A DNA stretch of 64,000 nt, from positions 4,460,501-4,524,500 of the forward strand of contig NZ_CP018632.1 in the NCBI RefSeq assembly GCF_002215215.1, written 5' to 3'. Shown here in pieces: positions 52,200 through 61,350 of the stretch (its first letter is position 1; each line of letters starts with the position of its first letter). Below the pieces are notes generated by a model. It was given only the letters and a program-made list of their open reading frames with translations. It was not told where the DNA came from and searched no databases. Both the position numbers and the translations under genes were made by a program. Source of the stretch: Granulosicoccus antarcticus IMCC3135. Its GTDB lineage: Bacteria; Pseudomonadota; Gammaproteobacteria; Granulosicoccales; Granulosicoccaceae.

Positions 52200-53753
52200 T
52201 TAACCGCCGTATTGTCGATCGTAAGCCGATTGCATGGCCTCGATGACCTTGCTATAGCCAAGCTTCTCAAGCTTTTCCTGATAGTCGTCCCATCCTTCCC
52301 CAACATCCTCAGAGCCCAGAATCCAGATCTGCTGCATCTCAAGCATATAAGTCAGCATGTTTTGTTGATACTTGTCATAAACATTCTGCTCTTCAGGGTT
52401 CATTGAGACCCCCAGGAACTGCTCAGTCAGGTAATCACCTGCCTCATAGAGTGCGATAGCATCCAGGCCCATCTGATTGGTCCATTGAACCTGATATTCG
52501 AAATCCTGGTGGAAGCCCTTGGGAATCTGTGCGCCGATGTTCCACATCTGTGCATTAACCGGATCGGAGCCATTCAGAATCTCAGGCTTGTAGATCGGCT
52601 TGCCATCGACCATGTCATATTGCTCGCCTTCCACGCCAAAATTGGACAGACGACGACCTACATCAGAAAACCAGAAATCGAAGTACTTGATTGTTTCCAC
52701 CGGGTGCTCGTTGGTATAACCAATCGCCCAACCGTCTGGCTTGACAGGAATAACGCGGTGCTCCTCCAGTTTACGACCCGATGGACTCGCAGGTGGTGCC
52801 ATCGCCTGAAGATTGAAACCTTCAACCTTGTCTGCCAGAGAATCGTTGAAGCTGGTCGTGGACGGATACCAATCGTGAGTCATGCCGCCAACATCCGAAC
52901 CAAAAAGCACTTCTCTGGATCGCTTGCCACGCGTGAAGAATTCAGGATCGATAAGCCCTTCCTTGTACCACTTCGCCAAATTGGTCATGCCCGTCTTGTA
53001 CGCTTCTTCTGTGTACCCGTGCGTGATCTTTCCATCCTTGACGTAGTAGTCATGGAAGGTATCGGAACCCGTTGTTCTGGCATCCCAGAAAATAACAAGA
53101 CGTACGATCTCTTCCCAGTCTCGTGACAGGAACGGAATCTCATCCGTCTTGCCATTGCCGTTCGGATCATCGTTGCGGAACGCTGTCAGAACCTTGTACA
53201 GATCATCGATGGTTTCAGGTACCTCAAGCTTTAGCGTATCAAGCCAATCCTGACGAATGAAGTACATGCGCCCGAAATCACCTTCTGGCAAATACGGTAT
53301 GTAGTAGAGGTTGCCATCGGCCGCGCTGATCGCCGCCTTGATCTCCGGTCGGCTTTCAAAAAAAGCCTTGATGTTGGGTGCATGCTCATCAATCAGATCA
53401 TTCAAAGGCAGGAACGCGCCTTCCTGTCCGTATTGATTGAATCCGTCTCTGAGTCTGTTACCACCCACTATGTCGGCAATCTCGCCAGAGGCGATCATCA
53501 GGTTGAACGCATCAGCACTTTTCTGGGTGGCCATGGAGGCAACGCCATTCAAACTGATACCGGTTAGCTCGGCAGCTCTTTTCTCAACAGGCCAGTCATT
53601 GTTATAGACAATCTTGTCACCCGAATGAAAATGGATGTCCAGAGTCAACGGCTTGTCCGTCACTTTATAGTCGTCTGCCGCCCACAGGGGTGGGTTGCAG
53701 AGACCCATTGTGGCGGCCATGGCGGCGACCAGTGGAAGTTTTTTTAAAATCAT
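52200..53753 (-). CDS. Solute-binding protein, AlgQ1/AlgQ2 type
   Basis: 517 residues from the ATG at 53753 (CGGAG 7 bases upstream). Signal peptide LPLVAAMAATMGLCNPPLWA. The mature protein is of the long (~500-residue) LplA/AlgQ class. DDPNGNGKTDEIPF is an EF-hand-like Ca2+ loop, as in AlgQ1/AlgQ2 of Sphingomonas. Periplasmic receptor presumably for alginate oligosaccharides; sequence alone does not exclude other acidic oligosaccharides. It lies between the permeases and the lyase. Confidence 0.87.
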   Translation of the reverse strand: MILKKLPLVAAMAATMGLCNPPLWAADDYKVTDKPLTLDIHFHSGDKIVYNNDWPVEKRAAELTGISLNGVASMATQKSADAFNLMIASGEIADIVGGNRLRDGFNQYGQEGAFLPLNDLIDEHAPNIKAFFESRPEIKAAISAADGNLYYIPYLPEGDFGRMYFIRQDWLDTLKLEVPETIDDLYKVLTAFRNDDPNGNGKTDEIPFLSRDWEEIVRLVIFWDARTTGSDTFHDYYVKDGKITHGYTEEAYKTGMTNLAKWYKEGLIDPEFFTRGKRSREVLFGSDVGGMTHDWYPSTTSFNDSLADKVEGFNLQAMAPPASPSGRKLEEHRVIPVKPDGWAIGYTNEHPVETIKYFDFWFSDVGRRLSNFGVEGEQYDMVDGKPIYKPEILNGSDPVNAQMWNIGAQIPKGFHQDFEYQVQWTNQMGLDAIALYEAGDYLTEQFLGVSMNPEEQNVYDKYQQNMLTYMLEMQQIWILGSEDVGEGWDDYQEKLEKLGYSKVIEAMQSAYDRQYGG

Positions 53754-53810
53754 GGATTGCTCCGATGGTATTGAATTGGTGAGATACAACAAGTCACTGC
53801 AGAAGCTGAC

Positions 53811-54698
53811 CTATTCCTTGACGCCTCCCAGCATAATTCCCTTGTTGAAATATTTTTGCAGGAATGGATAGATGAACAACACAGGAATGATGGATGCAAC
53901 GATGATCGCCGCCGTGACCGTTTCATACGAGTAGGCAGATTCAAGCAGTGTGCTACCAAACTCCTCATCACTGGTCAGAGACACGATGGTCTGGCGTAAA
54001 AAGACTTGCAAGGGCACCTTGTCCTCATCTCGCAAAAGAATCATGGCCCAGAAAAAGCCGTTCCATCGAGAGACAATACAGAACAAGGCAATCGTGGCAA
54101 GAGCAGGTTTTGACAGCGGCATATAGACCTTCCACAAAACCTGGAAGTCATTGGCACCATCCATTCTCGCCGCCTCTTCGAAGGATTGCGGAATACCTTC
54201 AAAGAAGTTTCTCAGCAGAATGACATTGAACGCATTGACCGCAAAACCGACGATGATGCCGAAATAACTATCCAGCAAACCCAGGTCTTTCATGTTCAGA
54301 AAGAAAGGAATCAGGCCAGCATTGAACCAGAGCGTAAATGCAACAAACAGGTTGAAAAACCGTCGTCCAACCAACTGAGGCCGCGACAAGGCATAAGCCC
54401 CCGGAATGATGATCAGCAAACTGGTCAACGTACCGAATATCGTATAGATGAAGGTATTCAGGTAGGAATTCCAGAACTGCGGTTCGGCCCATACGTATTT
54501 ATAAGCGGCGATGGTCAGGTCGATAGGACGATAGATGACTTCTCCCGAAGTCACCGCCGTACCCGAACTGAAAGACACCGCAATAATATAGATGAACGGA
54601 TACAGCGTACTCAGTGCAAAGAGTGTCAACAGGGTGATGTTGATCTTGACAAAGAGCTTGTCACCCCGGGAATACAGATTCATGTTTTGCATGCTCAT
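53811..54698 (-). CDS. Sugar ABC permease, AlgM2/LplC type
   Basis: 295 residues, six helices (INITLLTLFALSTLYPFIYIIAVSFSSG first). EAA loop FEEAARMDGANDFQVLWKVYMPLSKPALATIALF; C-terminal FNKGIMLGGVKE is the usual ending of this permease class. Pairs with the AlgM1-like permease 6 bp upstream. Confidence 0.9.
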   Translation of the reverse strand: MSMQNMNLYSRGDKLFVKINITLLTLFALSTLYPFIYIIAVSFSSGTAVTSGEVIYRPIDLTIAAYKYVWAEPQFWNSYLNTFIYTIFGTLTSLLIIIPGAYALSRPQLVGRRFFNLFVAFTLWFNAGLIPFFLNMKDLGLLDSYFGIIVGFAVNAFNVILLRNFFEGIPQSFEEAARMDGANDFQVLWKVYMPLSKPALATIALFCIVSRWNGFFWAMILLRDEDKVPLQVFLRQTIVSLTSDEEFGSTLLESAYSYETVTAAIIVASIIPVLFIYPFLQKYFNKGIMLGGVKE

Positions 54699-54704
54699 CT
54701 TCCG

Positions 54705-55628
54705 TTACCAAAGTGATGTTCTGGTGAGACGTCGACTGATCGTGTTAGCCGCCATGACAAGCACGAAGGCAACGACCGCATTGAAAAGACCCGCAGCAGC
54801 AGCAACATCGTACTGATTACCAACAAGTCCCTGACGATAGATGAACGTATTGATGACATCGGCCGTCTGAAAGGTTGCAGGCTGGTACAACAGAATGATG
54901 AGCTCGAATCCGACTTCCAGAAGATTTCCGATTCGAATGATCAACATGATGACAATGGTAGGCAAAATACAAGGCAGGGTGATTTTCCACATCATCTGCC
55001 AGCGATTCGCACCATCGACAACCGCACTTTCATAGAGCGAAGGACTTACCCCGGCGATAGCTGCCAGATAGACGATAGACTGAAAGCCTGCTTCCTGCCA
55101 GATACCGGAGCCGATGAATATGGGTCTGAACCATTCAGGCTGCGTGAGAAAGTAGATGGGTTCGATTCCGAACTTTCCCAGGATCAGGTTGACGACACCT
55201 GTGGAGGGCGAGAACGCATTGATAACAATACCCGCAATGATAACCAACGATATGAAGTGCGGCAGGTACACAATGGTTTGTACCACTTTCTTGAATTTCC
55301 CCTGAACGATCTCATTGAACATCAGCGCCAGAAGAATTGGCATGGGAAAGGCAATCGCAAGATTCAGAAAGCTGATGATAAAAGTGTTTTTTATCGCTCT
55401 TATGAACGTATCGCTGTCGAACAGAGTTCGAAAATGCTCAAGCCCCACCCAGGGACTTGCGTCTACCCCACGAAACAGGCTGAAATCCTTGAAGGCAATC
55501 TGCAAGCCATACATCGGCTTGTAGAGAAACAGCAGGAACCAGATGATCAGAGGTGCCAATAGCAGATAGAGCTGCCATTCCTTGCGAACATGCTTGAAAA
55601 ACCAACGTATGCGTGTTGTGAAATCCAT
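54705..55628 (-). CDS. Sugar ABC permease, AlgM1/LplB type
   Basis: 307 residues. KEWQLYLLLAPLIIWFLLFLYKPMYGLQIAFKDFSLFRGVDASPWVGLEHF opens the protein, a hallmark of the LplB/AlgM1 group; EAA loop SLYESAVVDGANRWQMMWKITLPCILPTIVIML. Second transmembrane subunit of the importer, 5 bp behind the ATPase gene. Confidence 0.9.
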   Translation of the reverse strand: MDFTTRIRWFFKHVRKEWQLYLLLAPLIIWFLLFLYKPMYGLQIAFKDFSLFRGVDASPWVGLEHFRTLFDSDTFIRAIKNTFIISFLNLAIAFPMPILLALMFNEIVQGKFKKVVQTIVYLPHFISLVIIAGIVINAFSPSTGVVNLILGKFGIEPIYFLTQPEWFRPIFIGSGIWQEAGFQSIVYLAAIAGVSPSLYESAVVDGANRWQMMWKITLPCILPTIVIMLIIRIGNLLEVGFELIILLYQPATFQTADVINTFIYRQGLVGNQYDVAAAAGLFNAVVAFVLVMAANTISRRLTRTSLW

Positions 55629-55633
55629 ACCCC

Positions 55634-56743
55634 CTACCCCCGCTTCTGATCAGGTCGATAAAGTGCAAGACCACTCTTCTCGTCGAATACTTTTACACGA
55701 TCGACGTTGACATAGAATTGCGTGATGTGATTCAGGTGATCGATATCGCCATGAGTATCTGTTTTTATGACAAAGGGTTCATCCGCGACTACCGCGTGTA
55801 TCAGCGCCTCTGATCCCAAAGGCTCAATGAGATTGATCTCCAGCGGAACCGTTGGCAAAGACTCGTTTGCTTCAAGCAATACATCCTCCGGGCGAATACC
55901 GATAATCACGGACTGACCAATGGCCGCACCCATGCCTTCAGCGGCCGGCAATGGAATCTGTACGGTCTCTGATAGCTGGGCTGCCGGACCGTCCTTGCTA
56001 TCAACGATGACCGCCTTCAGCTGATTCATCGGAGGAGAACCAATGAAACCTGCCACAAAGCGATTGGCTGGGTTCATGAACAATTCCATGGGTGTACCGA
56101 CCTGTTCGATGCGCCCCTGGCTCATGACCACGATTCGATCCGCCAGGGTCATGGCTTCGACCTGATCATGCGTCACATAGACGCTGGTAACACCCAGTCG
56201 TTTATGCAGGCGCTTGATTTCAGCTCGCATCTGCGTTCGCAATTGAGCATCCAGATTAGACAGTGGTTCATCAAAAAGAAATACTTCAGGATGGCGAACA
56301 ATGGCGCGGCCCATGGCAACACGTTGCCGCTGCCCACCTGAAAGATCAGCTGGCTTCCTTTCCAGTAGTGGGGTCAGACTAAGAATTTCAGCGACCTCGG
56401 CTACCGTTCGCTTTATCTCTTCCTTGTCAACTTTTCGAATTCGCAAGCCAAATGCAATATTTTCATACACATTCAAATGAGGATAGAGTGCGTAGTTCTG
56501 GAAAACCATCGCCACGTCCCGATCCTTAGGTGCGACATCATTGACAACCTTGTCCCCGATATATAGCTTGCCTCCCGATATCTCTTCCAGACCAGCAATC
56601 ATGCGTAGCGTCGTCGACTTGCCGCAGCCCGAGGGCCCGACCAGAACGACAAACTCCTTGGAGGCTACCGTTAGATCGATGCCATGCACCACATCAACAT
56701 CGCCGTAGCTTTTTACGATTTTTTCCAGAACTACTTGAGACAC
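55634..56743 (-). CDS. Sugar ABC ATP-binding protein, AlgS/MsmX/UgpC type
   Basis: 369 residues with a GTG start (GGGGGTGA just upstream). Walker A GPSGCGKSTTLRMIAGLEEISGG, signature LSGGQRQRVAMGRAIVRHP, Walker B VFLFDEPLSNLD, VTHDQVEAMTLADRI, then a C-terminal MalK-type regulatory OB domain (IGIRPEDVLLE). Drives the alginate-type importer. First structural gene; a palindrome precedes it. Confidence 0.92.
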   Translation of the reverse strand: MSQVVLEKIVKSYGDVDVVHGIDLTVASKEFVVLVGPSGCGKSTTLRMIAGLEEISGGKLYIGDKVVNDVAPKDRDVAMVFQNYALYPHLNVYENIAFGLRIRKVDKEEIKRTVAEVAEILSLTPLLERKPADLSGGQRQRVAMGRAIVRHPEVFLFDEPLSNLDAQLRTQMRAEIKRLHKRLGVTSVYVTHDQVEAMTLADRIVVMSQGRIEQVGTPMELFMNPANRFVAGFIGSPPMNQLKAVIVDSKDGPAAQLSETVQIPLPAAEGMGAAIGQSVIIGIRPEDVLLEANESLPTVPLEINLIEPLGSEALIHAVVADEPFVIKTDTHGDIDHLNHITQFYVNVDRVKVFDEKSGLALYRPDQKRG

Positions 56744-56775
56744 TCTTCACCCCCAGTGAATAATCTGACAGTCCG

Positions 56776-56799
56776 ACACATTGGTATGTGTAATCACAT
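56776..56799. promoter_or_regulatory. Probable FCD-GntR operator before the alginate importer genes
   Basis: ACACAT (56776-56781) and ATGTGT (56786-56791) are perfect inverted arms around TGGT; an overlapping dyad ATGTG-TAAT-CACAT spans 56786-56799. ATGTGTA recurs twice upstream of the GntR gene. It lies 33 bp from the ATPase start, where a repressor would act. Confidence 0.55.
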
Positions 56800-56803
56800 T
56801 TGG

Positions 56804-57592
56804 TTACAGACGCGGAGTTCTTGACCGTTGTCTGCCAACCGTAGATTCTTCGATGAATGCCAGCAACTCAGGCAAGGCGGACAACTCTTGTAATTCGCCT
56901 TCCAGAGAACCTATATGGTTCGTGAGCGCCACCTGCGCTGCATCTGGATTACATGACTGTATTGCATCGACAATGGCTCGATGTTGATTCAACACCTGAG
57001 CCCTTCTATTGATTCTGAACATCCGTTTCAGCTTACGCATGCGATATACCTCAGACTGGGTTCGCTTTACGACAGGCCAGACAGCAGGTATGCCTGCCAC
57101 GATGAAAAATGCTTCGTGCAATCGCTCATCCAGAATGAAGAACAAGGGAAAGTCTTCATTCTCGATAGCCTTTTCCTGCTCCTTGATAATCTCTGTCAGC
57201 TGGCTCTGCCTGTGGGAAGGCTGAATCGCAGCACGACGCACGGCACCTGTTTCCAGTTGCAAGCGAATGAAACAAGCACCGATATAGGTATTGATTCGAA
57301 TGGGTGTCACGTAAGTGCCACTCTTGGGAACCACATTGACAAGCCCGGCTTCTTCAAGGCGAATCAACGCTTCACGCACCGGTGTCTTGCTGGAGTTAAG
57401 AGATTCGGCAATTTCCTTCTCTGACACCAATTGCCCGGGTTGCAACTGAATATTGACAATCAGATCCCACAGCAAGCGGTAAATCTGATTTGCCAAACCC
57501 TCGCCCGATACCAGACAAGCGTCACTTAGCAGTGAGCCAACGGATGCGCGATCCGGCGTGCCAAGAATGTCAGTGGAAGCAGAAGAAGTCAT
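56804..57592 (-). CDS. GntR-family regulator, FadR/FCD subfamily
   Basis: 262 residues. Winged helix LANQIYRLLWDLIVNIQLQPGQLVSEKEIAESLNSSKTPVREALIRLEEAGLVNVVPKSGTYVTPI (~34-98), then an all-helical FCD ligand domain (CFIRLQLETGAVRRAA, LDERLHEAFFIVAG, HRAIVDAIQSCNPDAAQVALTNHI) with His residues that commonly bind a metal. FCD regulators often sense uronates and related acids, fitting control of alginate import. It is immediately upstream of the importer genes on the same strand. Confidence 0.9.
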   Translation of the reverse strand: MTSSASTDILGTPDRASVGSLLSDACLVSGEGLANQIYRLLWDLIVNIQLQPGQLVSEKEIAESLNSSKTPVREALIRLEEAGLVNVVPKSGTYVTPIRINTYIGACFIRLQLETGAVRRAAIQPSHRQSQLTEIIKEQEKAIENEDFPLFFILDERLHEAFFIVAGIPAVWPVVKRTQSEVYRMRKLKRMFRINRRAQVLNQHRAIVDAIQSCNPDAAQVALTNHIGSLEGELQELSALPELLAFIEESTVGRQRSRTPRL

Positions 57593-57609
57593 ATCAGCCA
57601 GATATACCT

Positions 57610-57649
57610 ATGTGTAGATCTAATATACCAGTTCCGACTTACATGTGTA
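57610..57649. promoter_or_regulatory. Repeated ATGTGTA motifs upstream of the GntR gene
   Basis: ATGTGTA occurs at 57610-57616 and 57643-57649, and again at 56786-56792 before the importer genes. Likely autoregulatory sites for the FCD-GntR protein. The remainder of 57650-57801 shows nothing else clear. Confidence 0.45.
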
Positions 57650-57801
57650 TGTGAATATTCAACTCAGGGACTTGATGTAATGTTTGCCATTCATAAGTGA
57701 GATATATTTCTACCCTCCAGTCTGCCCCTGCAGCAGCAGTGGCTCAACAAACCCTCAACCCGACGCATCCGCCTCAACAAGAAGTCCTGAACAGAGAAAA
57801 C

Positions 57802-60456
57802 TCAGACTTCTTCGAGCACAGCATTAATCGCTTCTTTCAGATCTGCCATCCGATAAGGCTTTTGCAACAGACGTGGGCGTTTGTCAGAGTGCTGCCCTTC
57901 AACTCTTTGATCACTGTAGCCGGATGTCAGCAATACCTTGCACGAGGGCAAGTGCTGATGAACCCAATCTGCCACGTCGTAGCCAGACACCCCGCCTCCC
58001 ATGACCAGATCCGTCAGCACCAGGTCAAAGCTTGCATCTTTCTCGAGCAGAGCGATCGCCTCAAGACCACTGGTCACTTGTGTAGTGAGATAACCAAAAG
58101 CATGCAGTCGCTCCACGGTTACCTCCATGACCATCTCATCATCCTCGACCACCAGGACTCGACAACTCTCCGCTGCATGCTCAACCTCTGCCTCCTGCAT
58201 CGGTTCAGTGAGGATCATCTCCTTCTCACTTCTGGGCAGAAGAACACTGATCATTGCACCAGAACCTGCATTTGAATCCACGATGACATTACCGCCAGAT
58301 TGCCGTGCGAATCCATAGGTTGATGCGAGTCCGAGTCCTGAATTCTCCCCCACATCCTTGGTTGTATAAAAAGGCTCGAAGATCCGCTCGACAACATCAG
58401 CACTCATCCCACAACCCGAGTCAGAGACTGACAGCCGGACATAGTCACCAGCGGCAACACCCAGATAATCCCCGGCCTCATCAGCACCGATACTCACGTT
58501 ATGAGTCTCGATCATGATAAGTCCTCCTTCGGGCATGGCATCGCGGGCATTCAGGGTCAGATTGACCACCGCATTCTCTATACCGGTAGGATCTGCACAG
58601 ATATGCCACAAGTCCGGATCCAGAGAAGAATCCAGAGAGTAGTTGTCACCAATGGTTGTGCGCAACAATGACATGGCTTCTTGAATTTGCTCATTAACGT
58701 CAAGCACCAGTTGCTCCAGTTGATCTTGTTTGGCAAAACTCAACAACTTCCGGGTCAACCTTGCACCCATTTGAGCGGCAGCATCCGCCTGATTCAACAG
58801 TTCCTTCTGATGCTCGTCATCTGCTTCACACTTCAAAAATTCGATGTTGCCAATGATGACACTCAACAGATTGTTGAAGTCATGTGCCACACCGCCTGCC
58901 AATTGACCGATAGCTTCAATTTTTTGCGATCTGTTTAACTGTGCTTCTGTTTCCAGCTTCTTGGTAACGTCTCTGATGATTCCTACGTAGTGTGTCAGAT
59001 GACCCTCTGTATCGTGTACCGGAGAGAGATAAAGATCAACAATGTACTTTGTACCAGTCTTGCGTTTATACGTCATCAAGACCTGCACAGGGTCTCCCTT
59101 GGCCAGGGCCGCATCGATTTTACAGACCCCATCATCATTGTGATCTTCATCCCTGAAAATTTCAGGCCCGCTACCGATCAACTGCTCGGCCGTATAGCCG
59201 GTCATTTCACACAAATGACGATTCACGTAGACGATGGGGCGTCCCGCTTTTCTCACATCAACGATACCAACCCCCACATCCAGCTCTTCAATCGCCCGAT
59301 CACGTAGTCTGACGTCTTCCTGCTGCCGGTTTCTCTCCGTCATATCCTGAACCATAGCCGCCACAACAGGTGGAGACTGATTCGTCATGATCTGCAGAGA
59401 GGCCTGTACGGGATAGATCGATCCATCCTTACGCTTGTGTGTCGTTTCAAAATTGTAGAAATCAAGATCCCCACGACTCAACAATGCAACTACCTCACCC
59501 ACATTCTGCTCTGTCAGATCTCCAACAAAATCCCAGGGCATCAGATCAACACACTCCTCCAGGCTGTATCCCATGTTTTCCCTGGCCGCTCGATTTGCAT
59601 TGAGTATCTTGTAACTCTTCGCATCAGCCACATAGATTTCAGAGACGCTATCCTCGACAATCTGGGCCAGACGATTTCGCGATGCTTCCGCTTTGTCTTT
59701 CTCTCTGTGAATGGAGGCCAAAGAGTCCAGTAACAAGGAAATCTCCCCCATCTCATTTCCCTGAACCAGATTGGCAGAGACCGAGTAGTCACCTTTCGAA
59801 AATGAGCGAATGGTCGAACGAAGCCGCAGCAACGGATCGATGAAGAATCGACCCAGCAGTATCCAGAAAGTCACCGTGACAATAAACAGAATGAGCGTGC
59901 TGTAGCCGGCGATCGATAGCCTCTTTTTCTTCAATATACTCACTAGCTGTCGCTGGTCCAGAATGAGGCCTATCAGGCCAATCTCCGGATTACTACCTGC
60001 AGCATTGCCGGGAAGCTCAAAGGCAAGTACCCCGTAGGCCAGCCCCCCATCGCCGATATTGTAGAGCTGTCCACCCAACAAACTTTCCCTTGAAAACTGA
60101 GTGGCAAAATCATTCAAGCCAGGAAACTCGTTCAGTGAACGACCAATCGCCTGCGGATCAGAAGAGTCGATAATCGTTTCCGTATCATCCAGAACAACGG
60201 CTATTTGCAAATCACGCATGGTCGACTTCAGCCAGCGCATTTCCCCACTCAAACTCTCGAACTGAGTCTCGTTTGGCCCACCAGAGGCAGACGCCTTCAG
60301 CTGAGCACTGATAACCTGAAAGTGACTAGCAGACTTTCCATGTACTGCAGCAGAATCAAATTGATAGGAGACGGCGTACTGCATGGTTATCACCAGCAAA
60401 CCTGCCAGTAAAACCATCAACGGAAAAATCGCGAGCACGGTAAATCTGATTTTCAT
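57802..60456 (-). CDS. Hybrid sensor histidine kinase (PAS-PAS-HisKA-HATPase-REC)
   Basis: 884 residues. Membrane helices at ~5-27 and ~186-205 bracket a ~155-residue periplasmic sensor with no recognised fold. HAMP-like linker ~205-255, PAS 1 ~262-375, PAS 2 ~385-500, phosphoacceptor His525 in GGVAHDFNNLLSVI, ATPase motifs NLTLNARDAMPEGG, SDSGCGMS and SGLGLASTYGFARQSGG, then a C-terminal receiver with VEDDE and phospho-Asp in LTDLVMGG (near 815). The HDFNNLL type of H-box and fused receiver are those of self-contained phosphorelays. No partner regulator adjoins it; direct repeats lie ~130-160 bp upstream. Confidence 0.92.
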   Translation of the reverse strand: MKIRFTVLAIFPLMVLLAGLLVITMQYAVSYQFDSAAVHGKSASHFQVISAQLKASASGGPNETQFESLSGEMRWLKSTMRDLQIAVVLDDTETIIDSSDPQAIGRSLNEFPGLNDFATQFSRESLLGGQLYNIGDGGLAYGVLAFELPGNAAGSNPEIGLIGLILDQRQLVSILKKKRLSIAGYSTLILFIVTVTFWILLGRFFIDPLLRLRSTIRSFSKGDYSVSANLVQGNEMGEISLLLDSLASIHREKDKAEASRNRLAQIVEDSVSEIYVADAKSYKILNANRAARENMGYSLEECVDLMPWDFVGDLTEQNVGEVVALLSRGDLDFYNFETTHKRKDGSIYPVQASLQIMTNQSPPVVAAMVQDMTERNRQQEDVRLRDRAIEELDVGVGIVDVRKAGRPIVYVNRHLCEMTGYTAEQLIGSGPEIFRDEDHNDDGVCKIDAALAKGDPVQVLMTYKRKTGTKYIVDLYLSPVHDTEGHLTHYVGIIRDVTKKLETEAQLNRSQKIEAIGQLAGGVAHDFNNLLSVIIGNIEFLKCEADDEHQKELLNQADAAAQMGARLTRKLLSFAKQDQLEQLVLDVNEQIQEAMSLLRTTIGDNYSLDSSLDPDLWHICADPTGIENAVVNLTLNARDAMPEGGLIMIETHNVSIGADEAGDYLGVAAGDYVRLSVSDSGCGMSADVVERIFEPFYTTKDVGENSGLGLASTYGFARQSGGNVIVDSNAGSGAMISVLLPRSEKEMILTEPMQEAEVEHAAESCRVLVVEDDEMVMEVTVERLHAFGYLTTQVTSGLEAIALLEKDASFDLVLTDLVMGGGVSGYDVADWVHQHLPSCKVLLTSGYSDQRVEGQHSDKRPRLLQKPYRMADLKEAINAVLEEV

Positions 60457-60862
60457 ATTGGATAAGTCCAGGCATATTCCTTGAGCCTATACAGCTGCAC
60501 TTCGTCACTCGCGGGCAATAAGGGCTCGTGAAATGGAGGAGCTCGTGATCAGAGTAGCAGTGCCTTCCATTCCACCCCCAGATTCCGAAACAACATAACT
60601 GTCGTAAAACAACATTATGTACTGATTGATGAAAGCTTAACAAGCTGTCAGCTACTCCACCGTAAATTTCAGCCTGTTCAATGAAATGTAACCCCCAAGC
60701 CATTGAACTACAACCTCAACTATGCGCGACGTGACAACGCCTTGCATTACGCCAGCCTTGTACCCCTTACCCCTTTATCCTGTTACGTATCAAACAGGCT
60801 TGTACGACTGACTGGAACAGGCTTTGCTTCCTTGAATCGTCGGTACACGCTTATCGAAGATA
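60457..60862. repeat. 406-bp intergenic region with a 9-bp direct repeat
   Basis: AAACAACAT occurs at 60588-60596 and 60607-60615, 19 bp apart, about two helical turns. It lies 132-159 bp upstream of the hybrid kinase start and may bind its unknown response regulator; read on the other strand (ATGTTGTTT) it resembles the 5' half of E. coli Ter. A 74-codon frame at 60703-60927 lacks any family feature and is not called. Confidence 0.4.
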
Positions 60863-61318
60863 ATGAACATGAAAATTGTTCGAAAATCCAATGCTCAGGC
60901 AACCAGCTCGACTGTCACGGACGATGAGCACAGCCCACCTCTGGTTACAACACCTCACTCGGGATCAAGGGAAAATAATCGCGCCGCCGTTTCAGCCCGG
61001 TTCAAACGGGCCAATTTTTCCAATATGAGTCGACAAGAGCTGCACGATCTGGTCAACTGCCAGACGAGAAGCGGGCAGCTATCCCTCGAAGATAGTGCAA
61101 CTTTCACATGGCTAAGCGCCAATGTGCAGATCGATGAGAAGGCAGTGTCTGGGGAATTGGATCAACATGAAGCCCTGGATTTTCTTGCAAATGCCCGGTT
61201 CGGGATGGATGCCGCCCTTGCCGCTGGCAATTCAACGATAGCCAGGCAGTTTAAAATTGCGCTGGATCTCATGCTTGAAATCCAGGGTCAGACAATCGGT
61301 GTCGATACACTCGTCTGA
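60863..61318 (+). CDS. Hypothetical soluble protein
   Basis: 151 residues, unrecognised. Residues ~1-50 are polar and probably disordered; ~52-151 look mostly helical (MSRQELHDLVNCQTRSGQL, LDQHEALDFLANARFGMDAALAAGNSTIARQFKIALDLMLEIQGQ). No signal peptide or membrane helix. No clear Shine-Dalgarno; the ATG at 60869 is equally possible. It converges on the Tus-like gene, 32 bp away. Codon use looks like the neighbours, so it is probably real. Confidence 0.55.
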   Translation: MNMKIVRKSNAQATSSTVTDDEHSPPLVTTPHSGSRENNRAAVSARFKRANFSNMSRQELHDLVNCQTRSGQLSLEDSATFTWLSANVQIDEKAVSGELDQHEALDFLANARFGMDAALAAGNSTIARQFKIALDLMLEIQGQTIGVDTLV

Positions 61319-61350
61319 GATATTCATCTGTTTGTTCCGACAGACAATGC

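Noticed and set aside
60703-60927. 74-codon forward frame before the hypothetical gene at 60863
   Set aside because: Out of frame with and overlapping the likelier gene; no motif.
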